Shown here piece by piece: positions 7,310-13,047 of a stretch of DNA of 14,655 nt. The translations under genes were made by a program, and so were the position numbers. The notes below the pieces were generated by a model, which was not told where the DNA came from, did no database searches, and was given only the letters and a program-made list of their open reading frames with translations. Each line of letters starts with the position of its first letter. Position 1 is the stretch's first letter. Source of the stretch: JBLHKE01 sp047619485 (GTDB lineage Bacteria > Verrucomicrobiota > Verrucomicrobiia > Verrucomicrobiales > DEV007); contig JBLHKE010000099.1 in the NCBI GenBank assembly GCA_047619485.1, positions 1-14,655 of the forward strand. The letters are read 5' to 3'.

Positions 7310-8371
7310 TTGGACTCCATTGTCTGTATAGGTCTCAACCACGAGACCGCCAAAGTCGAAGACCGGGAACGCCTCGCCATCCTCGAGGGTGACCTCCCCG
7401 AGTTCGGCCGAGCCCTGTGCAAGGTCGACCCGATCACTGAGACGGTCGTCTTATCGACCTGCAATCGCACCGAGATCTACGCTGCCAGCACCGCCGGAGC
7501 CGACCCGATCGAAGCATTCCTGCGCAACTATTTCAACCTCCAGCCCGACGACATCCAGTTCTACCAGAAGGCCAAGACCGAGGCCGTCCAGCATCTGTTC
7601 CGCGTCAGCTCCGGCCTCGACTCCATGGTGCTCGGCGAGACCGAGATTTTCGGCCAGATCAAAAAAGCCTACAGCACCGCGCTGGAGGCCGGCACCACCA
7701 GCCGCCACCTCAACCGACTCTTCCAGCAGGCCTTCCAGGTTGGCAAACACGTCCGCCACAACTCCAACATCACCCGTGGCTCTACCAGCGTCGGTTCTGT
7801 CGCCGTCGATCTCGCGGAGAAGATCTTCGGCAACCTAGGCGAGTGCAACGTCATGGTCATCGGCGCCGGCGAGATCAACCAGCGCACCGCCCGCTCACTC
7901 CACAGTCGCGGCGCCACCGGCATCATCGTCTCCAACCGCTCCTTCGACAAAGCCGAGCGACTCGCCGCCGAACTCAACGGTAGTGCCATCCGCTTCGATG
8001 ACTACCCGCAGAAAATTCCCCAGACCGACATCATCATCACCTCCACCGGCGCGCCACACGCCATCATCCACCCGGAGACCATCAACGCGGCCATGAAGCA
8101 GCGCCGCGGAAAACCCCTCTTCATCATCGACATCGCCGTCCCCCGCGACGTCGAACCTTCCGTGGCCGATCACCCATCCGTCTACCTCTACGACCTCGAC
8201 TCCCTGGAGAAGATCGCCAGCCAGGGTCGCGAGCAACGCCGCGAGCAGATCAAGCACTGCGATCAGCTCATCGCCGAGATGATGGAGAAACTAAAACTTA
8301 TCCCAAGAACAGCCCCCCAGGGTGACACTTACCTGGAGGGCGATGCGCCGTCATCGCCGCGAGTGCAGTAG
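7310..8371 (+). CDS. hemA: Glutamyl-tRNA reductase, TTG start, short C-terminus
   Basis: 353 residues. GluTR reduces glutamyl-tRNA(Glu) with NADPH to glutamate-1-semialdehyde, the first committed step of C5-pathway tetrapyrrole synthesis. Landmarks: IGLNHETA (7-14), the catalytic Cys51 in STCNRTEIY, SSGLDSMVLGETEIFGQIKKAY (near 102-123), the Rossmann GAGE motif of the NADPH domain near 190, and IDIAVPRDVEP near 278. The start is TTG, directly supported by the immediate reading into the conserved N-terminus; no ATG alternative exists. The family is usually 415-450 residues, with a C-terminal helical dimerization domain of about 100 residues. Here only the first helix (DLDSLEKIASQGREQRR onward) is present and the protein ends in a non-family tail (residues about 335-353). 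Part of that tail is encoded by a palindromic element at 8334-8359. The downstream gap of 77 bases cannot hold the missing part, so this is not a simple frameshift. Confidence 0.95.
   Translation: MDSIVCIGLNHETAKVEDRERLAILEGDLPEFGRALCKVDPITETVVLSTCNRTEIYAASTAGADPIEAFLRNYFNLQPDDIQFYQKAKTEAVQHLFRVSSGLDSMVLGETEIFGQIKKAYSTALEAGTTSRHLNRLFQQAFQVGKHVRHNSNITRGSTSVGSVAVDLAEKIFGNLGECNVMVIGAGEINQRTARSLHSRGATGIIVSNRSFDKAERLAAELNGSAIRFDDYPQKIPQTDIIITSTGAPHAIIHPETINAAMKQRRGKPLFIIDIAVPRDVEPSVADHPSVYLYDLDSLEKIASQGREQRREQIKHCDQLIAEMMEKLKLIPRTAPQGDTYLEGDAPSSPRVQ
8334..8359 (+). repeat. GGAGGGC-hairpin palindromic element at the 3' end of hemA
   Basis: TGGAGGGCGATG (8334-8345), a 6-base loop, and CATCGCC (8352-8358) form a 7-bp perfect hairpin (GGCGATG/CATCGCC). 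The GGAGGGC lead followed by a GC-rich hairpin resembles the elements at 11190-11218 and, inverted, 12896-12918. It lies inside the hemA frame and encodes part of its unusual C-terminal tail. No T-run follows, so it is not a standard terminator. Confidence 0.4.
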
Positions 8372-8395
8372 TATCGGCAAATAAACAACCAGCCA

Positions 8396-8485
8396 TTGCG
8401 TCGCAGCGTCGTTGCGCGAGGCTTCTTCAATTTTTTCCAGAACACCAGATGCCAGACAATCCCGCGCAACGACGCAACGACGCAA
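8396..8485 (+). promoter_or_regulatory. Long inverted repeat bracketing the hemC start codon
   Basis: The left arm is 8396-8418 and the right arm 8463-8485. The 23-nt arms are complementary at 21 positions; the two mismatches are adjacent (left CA at 8404-8405). The 44-nt loop contains the hemC ATG (8449-8451). The right arm consists of a tandem octamer CGCAACGA, nearly three copies from 8465 to 8487, and encodes hemC residues 5-13. In a hemA-hemC transcript this could fold into a long stem with the start codon in the loop; equally it could be a dispersed palindrome that has landed at the start of hemC. Confidence 0.5.
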
Positions 8486-9426
8486 CGCCCCAAGGTAAAG
8501 TCCTCAACCTGGGGACGAGAGGCAGCGCCCTAGCATTGGCACAAGCCGACATGACCACCGCCGCCCTCGAGGCCGCGATCCCCGGCATCCAGGTCGTCCG
8601 CCACATCATCGTCAGCACCGGCGACGCCCGCCCGGATCTCAAACTCTCCGAGTTCCAAGGAGTGCTCGACAAAGGCATCTTTACCAAAGAGCTAGAGATC
8701 GCCCTCGAGTCCAAACAGATCGATTTCGCTGTCCATAGCCTAAAAGACGTCCCCACCGAGCTAGACGATCAGTTCAAGATCACCGCTACCCTCGAGCGCG
8801 CCGAGACCGCCGACATTCTAATCTTCGCAGACCCAGATCTCAAAACGCTAAAAGACCTACCAAACGGGGCGACCGTCGCCACCAGCAGCGTCCGCCGCAA
8901 GCGCCTCCTCCTCCACCAGCGCCCCGACCTACGCGTCATCGACATCCGCGGCAACGTCCCCACCAGACTAACTAAAGTCAAAAACCAACACGAGGGAGCC
9001 GCCGCCACCCTCCTAGCCAAGGCCGGCCTCCTCCGCCTAGGAATCCTAGTCGACGGAAAACTCACCCACGGAGGTGCCGAACTCAGCTACCAGGAGTTAG
9101 ATGAGCAAACCTTCCCCCCCGCCGCCGGCCAGGGTGCTGTAGGCATCGAGATCCGCAGCGACGACAGCGAGACTGAGCAGCTTCTCCAAAAAATCAACCA
9201 CCCCGAGACCAACCGACGTGTGACGGCCGAGCGCGCCCTTCTAGCAGAACTAAAAGCCGGCTGCCAGACCCCCATCGGCATCAATACCAAACTAGAAGGC
9301 GATCAGATCGAGATGCGCGCCCTGATTTTCCCGGAAGAAAACGAGGCAGCCCCACCAAAAGAAGCTCGAGCGACCGGTACCGACCCAATCCAAATCGCCA
9401 GAGACCTCCTCGCCAGCCTGACGTAG
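8449..9426 (+). CDS. hemC: Hydroxymethylbilane synthase (porphobilinogen deaminase)
   Basis: 325 residues; the family is typically about 310. The enzyme joins four porphobilinogens into hydroxymethylbilane in the cytoplasm. Landmarks: LGTRGSALALAQAD (21-34), the catalytic Asp100 in HSLKDVPTEL, TSSVRRKRLL (145-154), RGNV (167-170), PAAGQGAVGIE (224-234), and the dipyrromethane-cofactor Cys272 in LKAGCQTPIG. All expected residues are present. The first 16 residues (MPDNPAQRRNDATPQG) precede the family core and are partly encoded by a tandem octamer repeat; there is no alternative start codon between the ATG at 8449 and the core, so this start is retained. No Shine-Dalgarno sequence precedes it. 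It follows hemA by 77 bases and precedes the cobA-hemD fusion by 246. CTA and GGA codons look more frequent than in hemA, which is a by-eye impression. Confidence 0.97.
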   Translation: MPDNPAQRRNDATPQGKVLNLGTRGSALALAQADMTTAALEAAIPGIQVVRHIIVSTGDARPDLKLSEFQGVLDKGIFTKELEIALESKQIDFAVHSLKDVPTELDDQFKITATLERAETADILIFADPDLKTLKDLPNGATVATSSVRRKRLLLHQRPDLRVIDIRGNVPTRLTKVKNQHEGAAATLLAKAGLLRLGILVDGKLTHGGAELSYQELDEQTFPPAAGQGAVGIEIRSDDSETEQLLQKINHPETNRRVTAERALLAELKAGCQTPIGINTKLEGDQIEMRALIFPEENEAAPPKEARATGTDPIQIARDLLASLT

Positions 9427-9672
9427 CTGGGCGTCTCGCTCCCGATCAACCTCTACGGTCGCACGCGACAACTGAGATCCGAACCAAGTGGCTTTTTTCA
9501 GAGTGCGAGTGATCCTGAATCTGGTAGATCTGTAGGCTTGGAGCGTGTGAAACATTGCCATCTAGCGTCAAGATGTAGATCCGTGTGAAGCATCCAGACA
9601 ACCAGTTTTCGAACCGAGAAAATCTGCGTAATCTACGTAATCTGCGGTTATAGAAAGTCCGTACCTATCCCA
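9427..9672. other. hemC to cobA-hemD intergenic region
   Basis: 246 bases without a credible gene. It holds an imperfect direct repeat: GTAGATC (9524-9530) then GTGTGAAACAT (9545-9555), echoed by GTAGATC (9575-9581) then GTGTGAAGCAT (9583-9593). A T-run near 9492-9497 has no clear hairpin before it. The three-nonamer repeat at 9621-9650 follows. The length suggests that cobA-hemD may have its own promoter, but I could not identify a convincing one. Confidence 0.35.
9621..9650 (+). repeat. Three-nonamer repeat ending GCGGTTA, upstream of cobA-hemD
   Basis: Three tandem 9-base units, AATCTGCGT, AATCTACGT and AATCTGCGG (9621-9647), are followed by TTA, 22 bases before the cobA-hemD start. The same period and the same GCGGTTA end occur at 6439-6468, upstream of the first gene of the cluster. 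From memory, similar short repeats are scattered between genes in Verrucomicrobiota. Confidence 0.5.
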
Positions 9673-11187
9673 ATGACCCAATCCAACCAAAAAGGCATCT
9701 GCTACCTAGTCGGCTCCGGCCCCGGAGACCTCGGACTCGTCACTCTGCGCGCCAAACATTGCATCGAGATCGCCGACATCGTCCTCTACGACTACCTTTG
9801 CAACCCAGAGATCCTGCAGTGGGCCAAGCCCGACGCCGAGATCATCTACGTCGGGAAGAAAGCCGCTGACCACACCATCCCACAGGATCAACTCAACGCG
9901 CTACTGGTCGAAAAATCCTCGCAGGGAAAAACCGTCACCCGTCTCAAGGGCGGCGACCCTTATCTGTTCGGCCGCGGTGGTGAAGAAGGCCAAGAGCTGC
10001 ACGCTGCTGGAGTCCCTTTCGAGATCGTCCCCGGCATCACCAGTGCCATCAGCGGTCCCGCCTACGCTGGCATCCCCGTCACCCACCGCGACCACTGCAG
10101 CCAGCTCACCATCTTCACCGGACATGAAGATCCGACCAAGGATGAGAGCAGTCTCGACTTCAAAAAAATCGCCAACGCCGACGGCACTAAAGTCATGCTC
10201 ATGGGCGTCGGTCGCTTGCCCATCATCACCAAACAACTCATCGACGCCGGTGCAGAGGCAGACACGCCGATCGCCCTCGTCCGCTGGGCCACGCGTGGCA
10301 ATCAGGAGACGATTACCGGCACCCTCGCGACCATCGCCGGCGTCGCCGAAAAAGCCAAATTCGCCGCGCCAGCTGTCGCCGTCATCGGTGGCGTTGTCAC
10401 TTTGCGTGATGAGCTCAACTGGTTCGAGACGCGGCCGCTATTCGGCAAGAAAATCGTCGTCACCCGCACCCGCAAACAGGCTGGTGTGCTCAGTGCCCAG
10501 CTGCGCGAACTCGGTGCCGACGTCTACGAGATTCCGACGATCCGCATCGATCCGCCCGATGACATGCTCGGTTTCGGCCGCCTCGTCCAGGAAGCCCACA
10601 CCTACGACTGGCTCCTGTTCACTAGCCCCAACGGCGTCGACGCGTTCTTCGATCTGTTCTTCAAAATCTACAAAGACGCCCGCTCGCTAGGTGGGGCACG
10701 CATCGCCGCCGTCGGTCCAGGCACCGCCAAGAAACTTGCCGAATACCGCTTCGAAACCGACCTCATTCCCAAGGTCAACACCGCCGCGGGGTTACTAGAA
10801 GCCCTGACCAAAGATCACGACGTCGACAATCAGACCTACCTCTGGGTGCGACCAAAAGAGACCAACCCAGTTCTCAGCGAAGGTTTGGAGAAACAAAATG
10901 CCATCGTCGATCTGGCCATCGCCTACCAGACCGTCCCCGAGACCGAAGACCCGACCGGCGGCATCGCGCGATTCAATAAAGAAGGTGCCGACCTCATCAC
11001 CTTCACCAGCGCTAGCACCGTCGAGCACTTCCTCGACCTCGGTCTGATGCTGCCAGAGAACTTAAAGATCGCCAGCATCGGTCCGATCACCAGCGCTGCG
11101 ATCCGCGACAATGAGCTAGAGCCCGACATCGAGGCGGAGGAGAACAACATCCCTGGATTGGTCAAAGCGATCCAAGAGAAACTCTAG
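9673..11187 (+). CDS. cobA/hemD: Uroporphyrinogen-III C-methyltransferase / uroporphyrinogen-III synthase fusion
   Basis: 504 residues with two enzymes in one chain. Residues 8-250 are SUMT (CobA), which uses S-adenosylmethionine to convert uroporphyrinogen III to precorrin-2: VGSGPGD at 13-19, RLKGGDP at 90-96, PGITSA at 120-125, the VTHRDHCSQ segment at 136-144, WATRGNQETITGTL near 205-218, and APAVAVIGGVV near 232-242. Residues about 256-504 are HemD, which cyclises hydroxymethylbilane with inversion of ring D: GKKIVVTRTRKQAG at 258-271, LLFTSPNGVDAFF near 313, AAVGPGTAKKL near 342, FTSASTVEHFL near 445, and KIASIGPITSAAI near 465. HemD is weakly conserved as a family, so its call rests on this motif order and on the hemC neighbourhood. 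The fusion places the product of HemC next to the branch point between haem and sirohaem/cobalamin. No Shine-Dalgarno sequence precedes the ATG. Confidence 0.95.
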   Translation: MTQSNQKGICYLVGSGPGDLGLVTLRAKHCIEIADIVLYDYLCNPEILQWAKPDAEIIYVGKKAADHTIPQDQLNALLVEKSSQGKTVTRLKGGDPYLFGRGGEEGQELHAAGVPFEIVPGITSAISGPAYAGIPVTHRDHCSQLTIFTGHEDPTKDESSLDFKKIANADGTKVMLMGVGRLPIITKQLIDAGAEADTPIALVRWATRGNQETITGTLATIAGVAEKAKFAAPAVAVIGGVVTLRDELNWFETRPLFGKKIVVTRTRKQAGVLSAQLRELGADVYEIPTIRIDPPDDMLGFGRLVQEAHTYDWLLFTSPNGVDAFFDLFFKIYKDARSLGGARIAAVGPGTAKKLAEYRFETDLIPKVNTAAGLLEALTKDHDVDNQTYLWVRPKETNPVLSEGLEKQNAIVDLAIAYQTVPETEDPTGGIARFNKEGADLITFTSASTVEHFLDLGLMLPENLKIASIGPITSAAIRDNELEPDIEAEENNIPGLVKAIQEKL

Positions 11188-11189
11188 CG

Positions 11190-11218
11190 CCGGAGGGCGG
11201 GCACTCTTGTCTGCCCGG
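11190..11218 (+). repeat. GGAGGGC-hairpin palindromic element after cobA-hemD
   Basis: Right after the cobA-hemD stop, GGAGGG leads into a hairpin CGGGCA (11198-11203) / TGCCCG (11212-11217) with an 8-base loop. There is no T-run, so termination is doubtful. The reverse complement at 12896-12918 is a close relative (GGAGGGC, GGCACTC and TGCCCG are shared), and the two copies bound the paralog/toxin-antitoxin region in opposite orientation. Confidence 0.5.
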
Positions 11219-11219
11219 T

Positions 11220-11600
11220 TCAACTAACTAACCGGCGCTTCAGCGCACGGATCACTAGAGCTTGAGACAGCAAGCCGCCGAGCATCAACGATCCTGCGGC
11301 CGCAGCTGCAAAGAGCACCCGAGGCGGAATTTTCTCCTCCCGATCCACCTCAACCTGCAACTTCCCTAAGGCGTTTTTCAATCGACCTATCTCCTGCGAG
11401 AGACGTTCACGTTCCTTCGAGCTGTCATAGCCAGCTTCGATTTCACTCGTCATCGCCCGAACACAAGCTTCGATCATTTGAACCGCGTCCTGCGCCACCA
11501 CGACTGGCGGAACTGGGGTTGCTAGTGGTGGGTTCGCCGAGGCGAGCAATAGGACGAACGCAACGATCAGTCCACAGTAGAATGGGAATTTAGGTTTCAT
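11220..11600 (-). CDS. Small two-membrane-segment protein, paralog A
   Basis: 126 residues. An N-terminal hydrophobic segment (FPFYCGLIVAFVLLLAS, about 5-21) could be a membrane anchor or signal peptide. A Pro/Val-rich linker (24-35) is followed by an alpha-helical, charged part (about 38-90: IEACVRAMTSEIEAGYDS, then ERERLSQEIGRLKNALGKL), likely a coiled coil, and a C-terminal membrane helix (94-118, containing GSLMLGGLLSQALVI) with a basic RALKRR end. I do not recognise the family. A paralog (B, 12438-12851) lies on the other side of the toxin-antitoxin pair in the same orientation. The two align without gaps to residue 90, with 52 of 90 residues identical by my count, and their last 24 shared residues are identical. 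The start MKPKFPFYCG is supported by the matching MKPHLPFYCG of B. It is divergent from the antitoxin gene and has no Shine-Dalgarno sequence. Confidence 0.75.
   Translation of the reverse strand: MKPKFPFYCGLIVAFVLLLASANPPLATPVPPVVVAQDAVQMIEACVRAMTSEIEAGYDSSKERERLSQEIGRLKNALGKLQVEVDREEKIPPRVLFAAAAAGSLMLGGLLSQALVIRALKRRLVS
11230..11303. repeat. 74-nt direct repeat, copy 1 (3' end of paralog A)
   Basis: This segment matches 12487-12560 at 72 of 74 positions, without gaps. Both differences are synonymous (an Arg and an Ala codon). It encodes the second membrane helix and basic end of the small protein. Outside it the two genes differ at many synonymous sites. Confidence 0.85.
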
Positions 11601-11759
11601 GGGGTGTTCATTTTGGATCTTTCGCTCAGCCCGCGGAACGAGAAGCGAGTAGGAGTGCCTGTTTTACGTTTGCGCAGGCTGCGCCGCAAATTGGGCAGAC
11701 AAAAATGCTGGCCATACAGCAAAAACTGGGTTTGAAGCCAAATACTAGTCAGACTAGTC
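11601..11759. other. Divergent control region between paralog A and the antitoxin
   Basis: 159 bases. It contains AGGAGTGCC (11651-11659) and GGGCAGACAA (11693-11702), which match pieces of the palindromic element found at 11190 and 12896 and may be remnants of it. Between them is a small hairpin, GCGCA/TGCGC with a 3-base loop (11672-11684). A weak promoter-like pair for the antitoxin is TTGGGC (11691-11696) and CATACA (11713-11718), 16 bases apart. The region ends in the palindrome at 11744-11758. Confidence 0.35.
11744..11758 (+). promoter_or_regulatory. Palindromic candidate operator of the toxin-antitoxin operon
   Basis: ACTAGTC-A-GACTAGT is a perfect 7-1-7 palindrome ending one base before the antitoxin ATG. 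Phd-family antitoxins repress their own operons by binding palindromes at this kind of position, so it is a natural operator candidate. Its position leaves no room for a Shine-Dalgarno sequence, which suggests a leaderless or very short-leader transcript. Confidence 0.6.
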
Positions 11760-12029
11760 ATGAAAACGGAATGGAAACTCCAAGATGCAAAGGCGCGCTT
11801 TAGCGAGTTGGTCGAACGCGCTCTCTCCGAAGGGCCGCAGCACGTTACTCGCCGGGGGATCCCCGCAGTTGTCGTTATCTCTGAAGAAGAGTTTGAGAAG
11901 GTGAGATCTCGAGGCAAGCGGCGCACCCTCGTCGAACTTTTTCAGAGTTGCCCGGCACCAGAAATTTTCGATGCCATTGAAGAATCCCGCCGCGTCCCGG
12001 ACGTCGGTCGCGAGACCGAAATTCTCTAA
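11760..12029 (+). CDS. Phd/YefM-family antitoxin
   Basis: 89 residues. The N-terminal half has the family pattern: WKLQDAKARFSELVERAL (5-22) for the first helices, then HVTRRGIPAVVVISEEEFEKV (28-48), the usual strand and helix ending the DNA-binding dimer domain. The C-terminal part (50-89: GKRRTLVELFQSCPAPEIFDAIEE and onward) would wrap around and neutralise the toxin. It is followed after 11 bases by a PIN-domain toxin gene, the normal antitoxin-first order. A perfect palindrome just before the start suggests autoregulation. Such operons are often horizontally acquired; here the pair lies between two paralogous genes on the opposite strand. Confidence 0.9.
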   Translation: MKTEWKLQDAKARFSELVERALSEGPQHVTRRGIPAVVVISEEEFEKVRSRGKRRTLVELFQSCPAPEIFDAIEESRRVPDVGRETEIL

Positions 12030-12040
12030 TTTCTAATTCC

Positions 12041-12454
12041 ATGCGCTACCTTCTCGACACGAATGTCCTCAGTGAACTTCGTCGACCCGAACCGAGCAAG
12101 AGAGTCGTGGTGTGGCTATTGCAGAACGAAGCTGCGTGCGGAATTTCGGAGCTGGTAATTGGCGAGTTCGTGAAGGGCGCTTACTCCCTGCCCGACGGCA
12201 AGAAACGCCAAGCGATCCTCGCGTGGATTAGTGAAGTGGAAGATCAATTCGAAGGCCGCATGATTGCTCTCGACCGTGATGTCCTGAAACGATGGGGCGA
12301 GCTTTGTGGCGTGTGCGAACGCGAACATGGCCGGCGCCTGCAGGTGCTCGACAATCTCATCGCTGCGTCGGCGCTGAGCCACGGGCTAGTCGTGGTTACT
12401 CGGAACATTGTGGATTTTCCGTCGGAGATCGACACGTTCAATCCTTGGGGATGA
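12041..12454 (+). CDS. vapC: VapC/FitB-like PIN-domain ribonuclease toxin
   Basis: 137 residues, normal for VapC. PIN-domain toxins are Mg2+-dependent ribonucleases that cut tRNA, rRNA or other RNA when the antitoxin is degraded. Acidic active-site residues are visible: Asp6 in LLDTNVLSEL, Glu42 in ISELVIGEFVKG, Asp104 in LDNLIAASAL, and Asn122/Asp125 in VVVTRNIVDF. All are present, so the toxin appears intact. The symbol vapC denotes the family; the Phd-type partner and the TRN..DF end place it near the FitB/StbB branch. There is no Shine-Dalgarno sequence, and the start is 11 bases after the antitoxin stop, so translation is probably coupled. Its last 17 bases overlap the end of paralog B on the other strand. 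Confidence 0.92.
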   Translation: MRYLLDTNVLSELRRPEPSKRVVVWLLQNEAACGISELVIGEFVKGAYSLPDGKKRQAILAWISEVEDQFEGRMIALDRDVLKRWGELCGVCEREHGRRLQVLDNLIAASALSHGLVVVTRNIVDFPSEIDTFNPWG

Positions 12455-12851
12455 ACTCTGAGGGCTGACCCGATGACATCTCCACAAACCGGCGCTTCAG
12501 GGCTCGGATCACTAGAGCTTGAGACAGCAAGCCGCCGAGCATCAACGATCCTGCGGCCGCGATGATGAAGTGCAAAGAATCACTCGCCTTCCGATCATAC
12601 TCCGCCCGCAATTTTTTTAAGGCGGCCGTCAGGCGACCCATCTCCTGCGGAAGGCGTTTTCGTTCTTCCAAGCTGTCGTAGCCAGCGTCGATCTCGGACT
12701 GCATGCCTTTGACACAAGCTTCAATCGTTCGGGCGGAGCGCTGCGCGATCAGCACCGATTGGCTTCTGAGAAGCGTCGGGGGGGAAATGGATACAAGGAG
12801 CAGAACAAGGGCGACGATCAGTCCGCAGTAGAACGGGAGATGGGGTTTCAT
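12438..12851 (-). CDS. Small two-membrane-segment protein, paralog B
   Basis: 137 residues. It has the same plan as paralog A (11220-11600): an N-terminal hydrophobic segment (PFYCGLIVALVLLLVS, 6-21), a charged helical part with IEACVKGM and SEIDAGYDS (43-60) and EERKRLPQEMGRL (62-74), and a C-terminal membrane helix (about 94-116) with GSLMLGGLLSQALVI and RALKRR. Compared with A it lacks two residues before the second helix and carries 14 extra C-terminal residues (MSSGQPSEFIPKD and one before), partly read antisense to the end of vapC. Function is unknown. The conserved Cys at positions 9 and 46 in both copies might form a link between subunits. The start is supported by the shared MKP.(F/L)PFYCG beginning. 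No Shine-Dalgarno sequence is seen. Confidence 0.75.
   Translation of the reverse strand: MKPHLPFYCGLIVALVLLLVSISPPTLLRSQSVLIAQRSARTIEACVKGMQSEIDAGYDSLEERKRLPQEMGRLTAALKKLRAEYDRKASDSLHFIIAAAGSLMLGGLLSQALVIRALKRRFVEMSSGQPSEFIPKD
12487..12560. repeat. 74-nt direct repeat, copy 2 (3' end of paralog B)
   Basis: Second copy of the segment at 11230-11303, with 72 of 74 positions identical and in the same orientation, 1257 bases away. The two copies flank the toxin-antitoxin pair. Similarity stops abruptly at the side next to vapC, where paralog A has its stop codon and paralog B continues. Confidence 0.85.
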
Positions 12852-12895
12852 GGTTTGCTAAGTCTAGATTCCTAATCGATCGACGAAACTAAAAA

Positions 12896-12918
12896 CGGGC
12901 AGGAGTGCCAGCCCTCCG
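12896..12918 (-). repeat. GGAGGGC-hairpin palindromic element upstream of paralog B
   Basis: Read on the minus strand it begins CGGAGGGCTGGCACTCC and ends TGCCCG, closely related to 11190-11218 on the plus strand. It lies 45 bases upstream of the paralog B start; a GGCACTCCT piece also occurs at a similar distance upstream of paralog A (11651-11659). Confidence 0.45.
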
Positions 12919-13047
12919 CGCGCGGTTGGAAGAATCCGGAACTTCGACTTCAACTCCCCAGAGACCCAAGCCTGTCCCACACCGGCTCTTCAAACCACCA
13001 TCCCCACCGCAAACACAGGCAGACGGGAGGGTTCCGCTCTCCGCTCG
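12919..13047. other. Intergenic region downstream of the class V enzyme
   Basis: 129 bases between the palindromic element and the stop of the PLP enzyme gene. No gene or clear terminator is visible. A stretch near 13016-13040 (GGCAGACGGGAGGGTTCCG) looks repeat-like, but no second copy exists in the window. Confidence 0.3.

Noticed and set aside
7895..8257. Minus-strand frame within hemA
   Set aside because: It is antisense to the NADPH domain and has Val/Asp/Gly-rich shadow composition.
8465..8487. CRISPR-like or satellite array from the tandem octamer
   Set aside because: There are only about three copies with no spacers; it is the right arm of the inverted repeat.
9480..9510. Possible tRNA fragment or terminator near the T-run
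   Set aside because: No cloverleaf arms or stable hairpin could be drawn around it.
9292..9561. Minus-strand open frame at the end of hemC
   Set aside because: More than half lies antisense to hemC, and the rest is repeat-like intergenic DNA; no family recognised.
11190..11218. Terminator for cobA-hemD
   Set aside because: The hairpin exists but no T-run follows on the plus strand, and a related element occurs where no terminator is needed; kept as a repeat.
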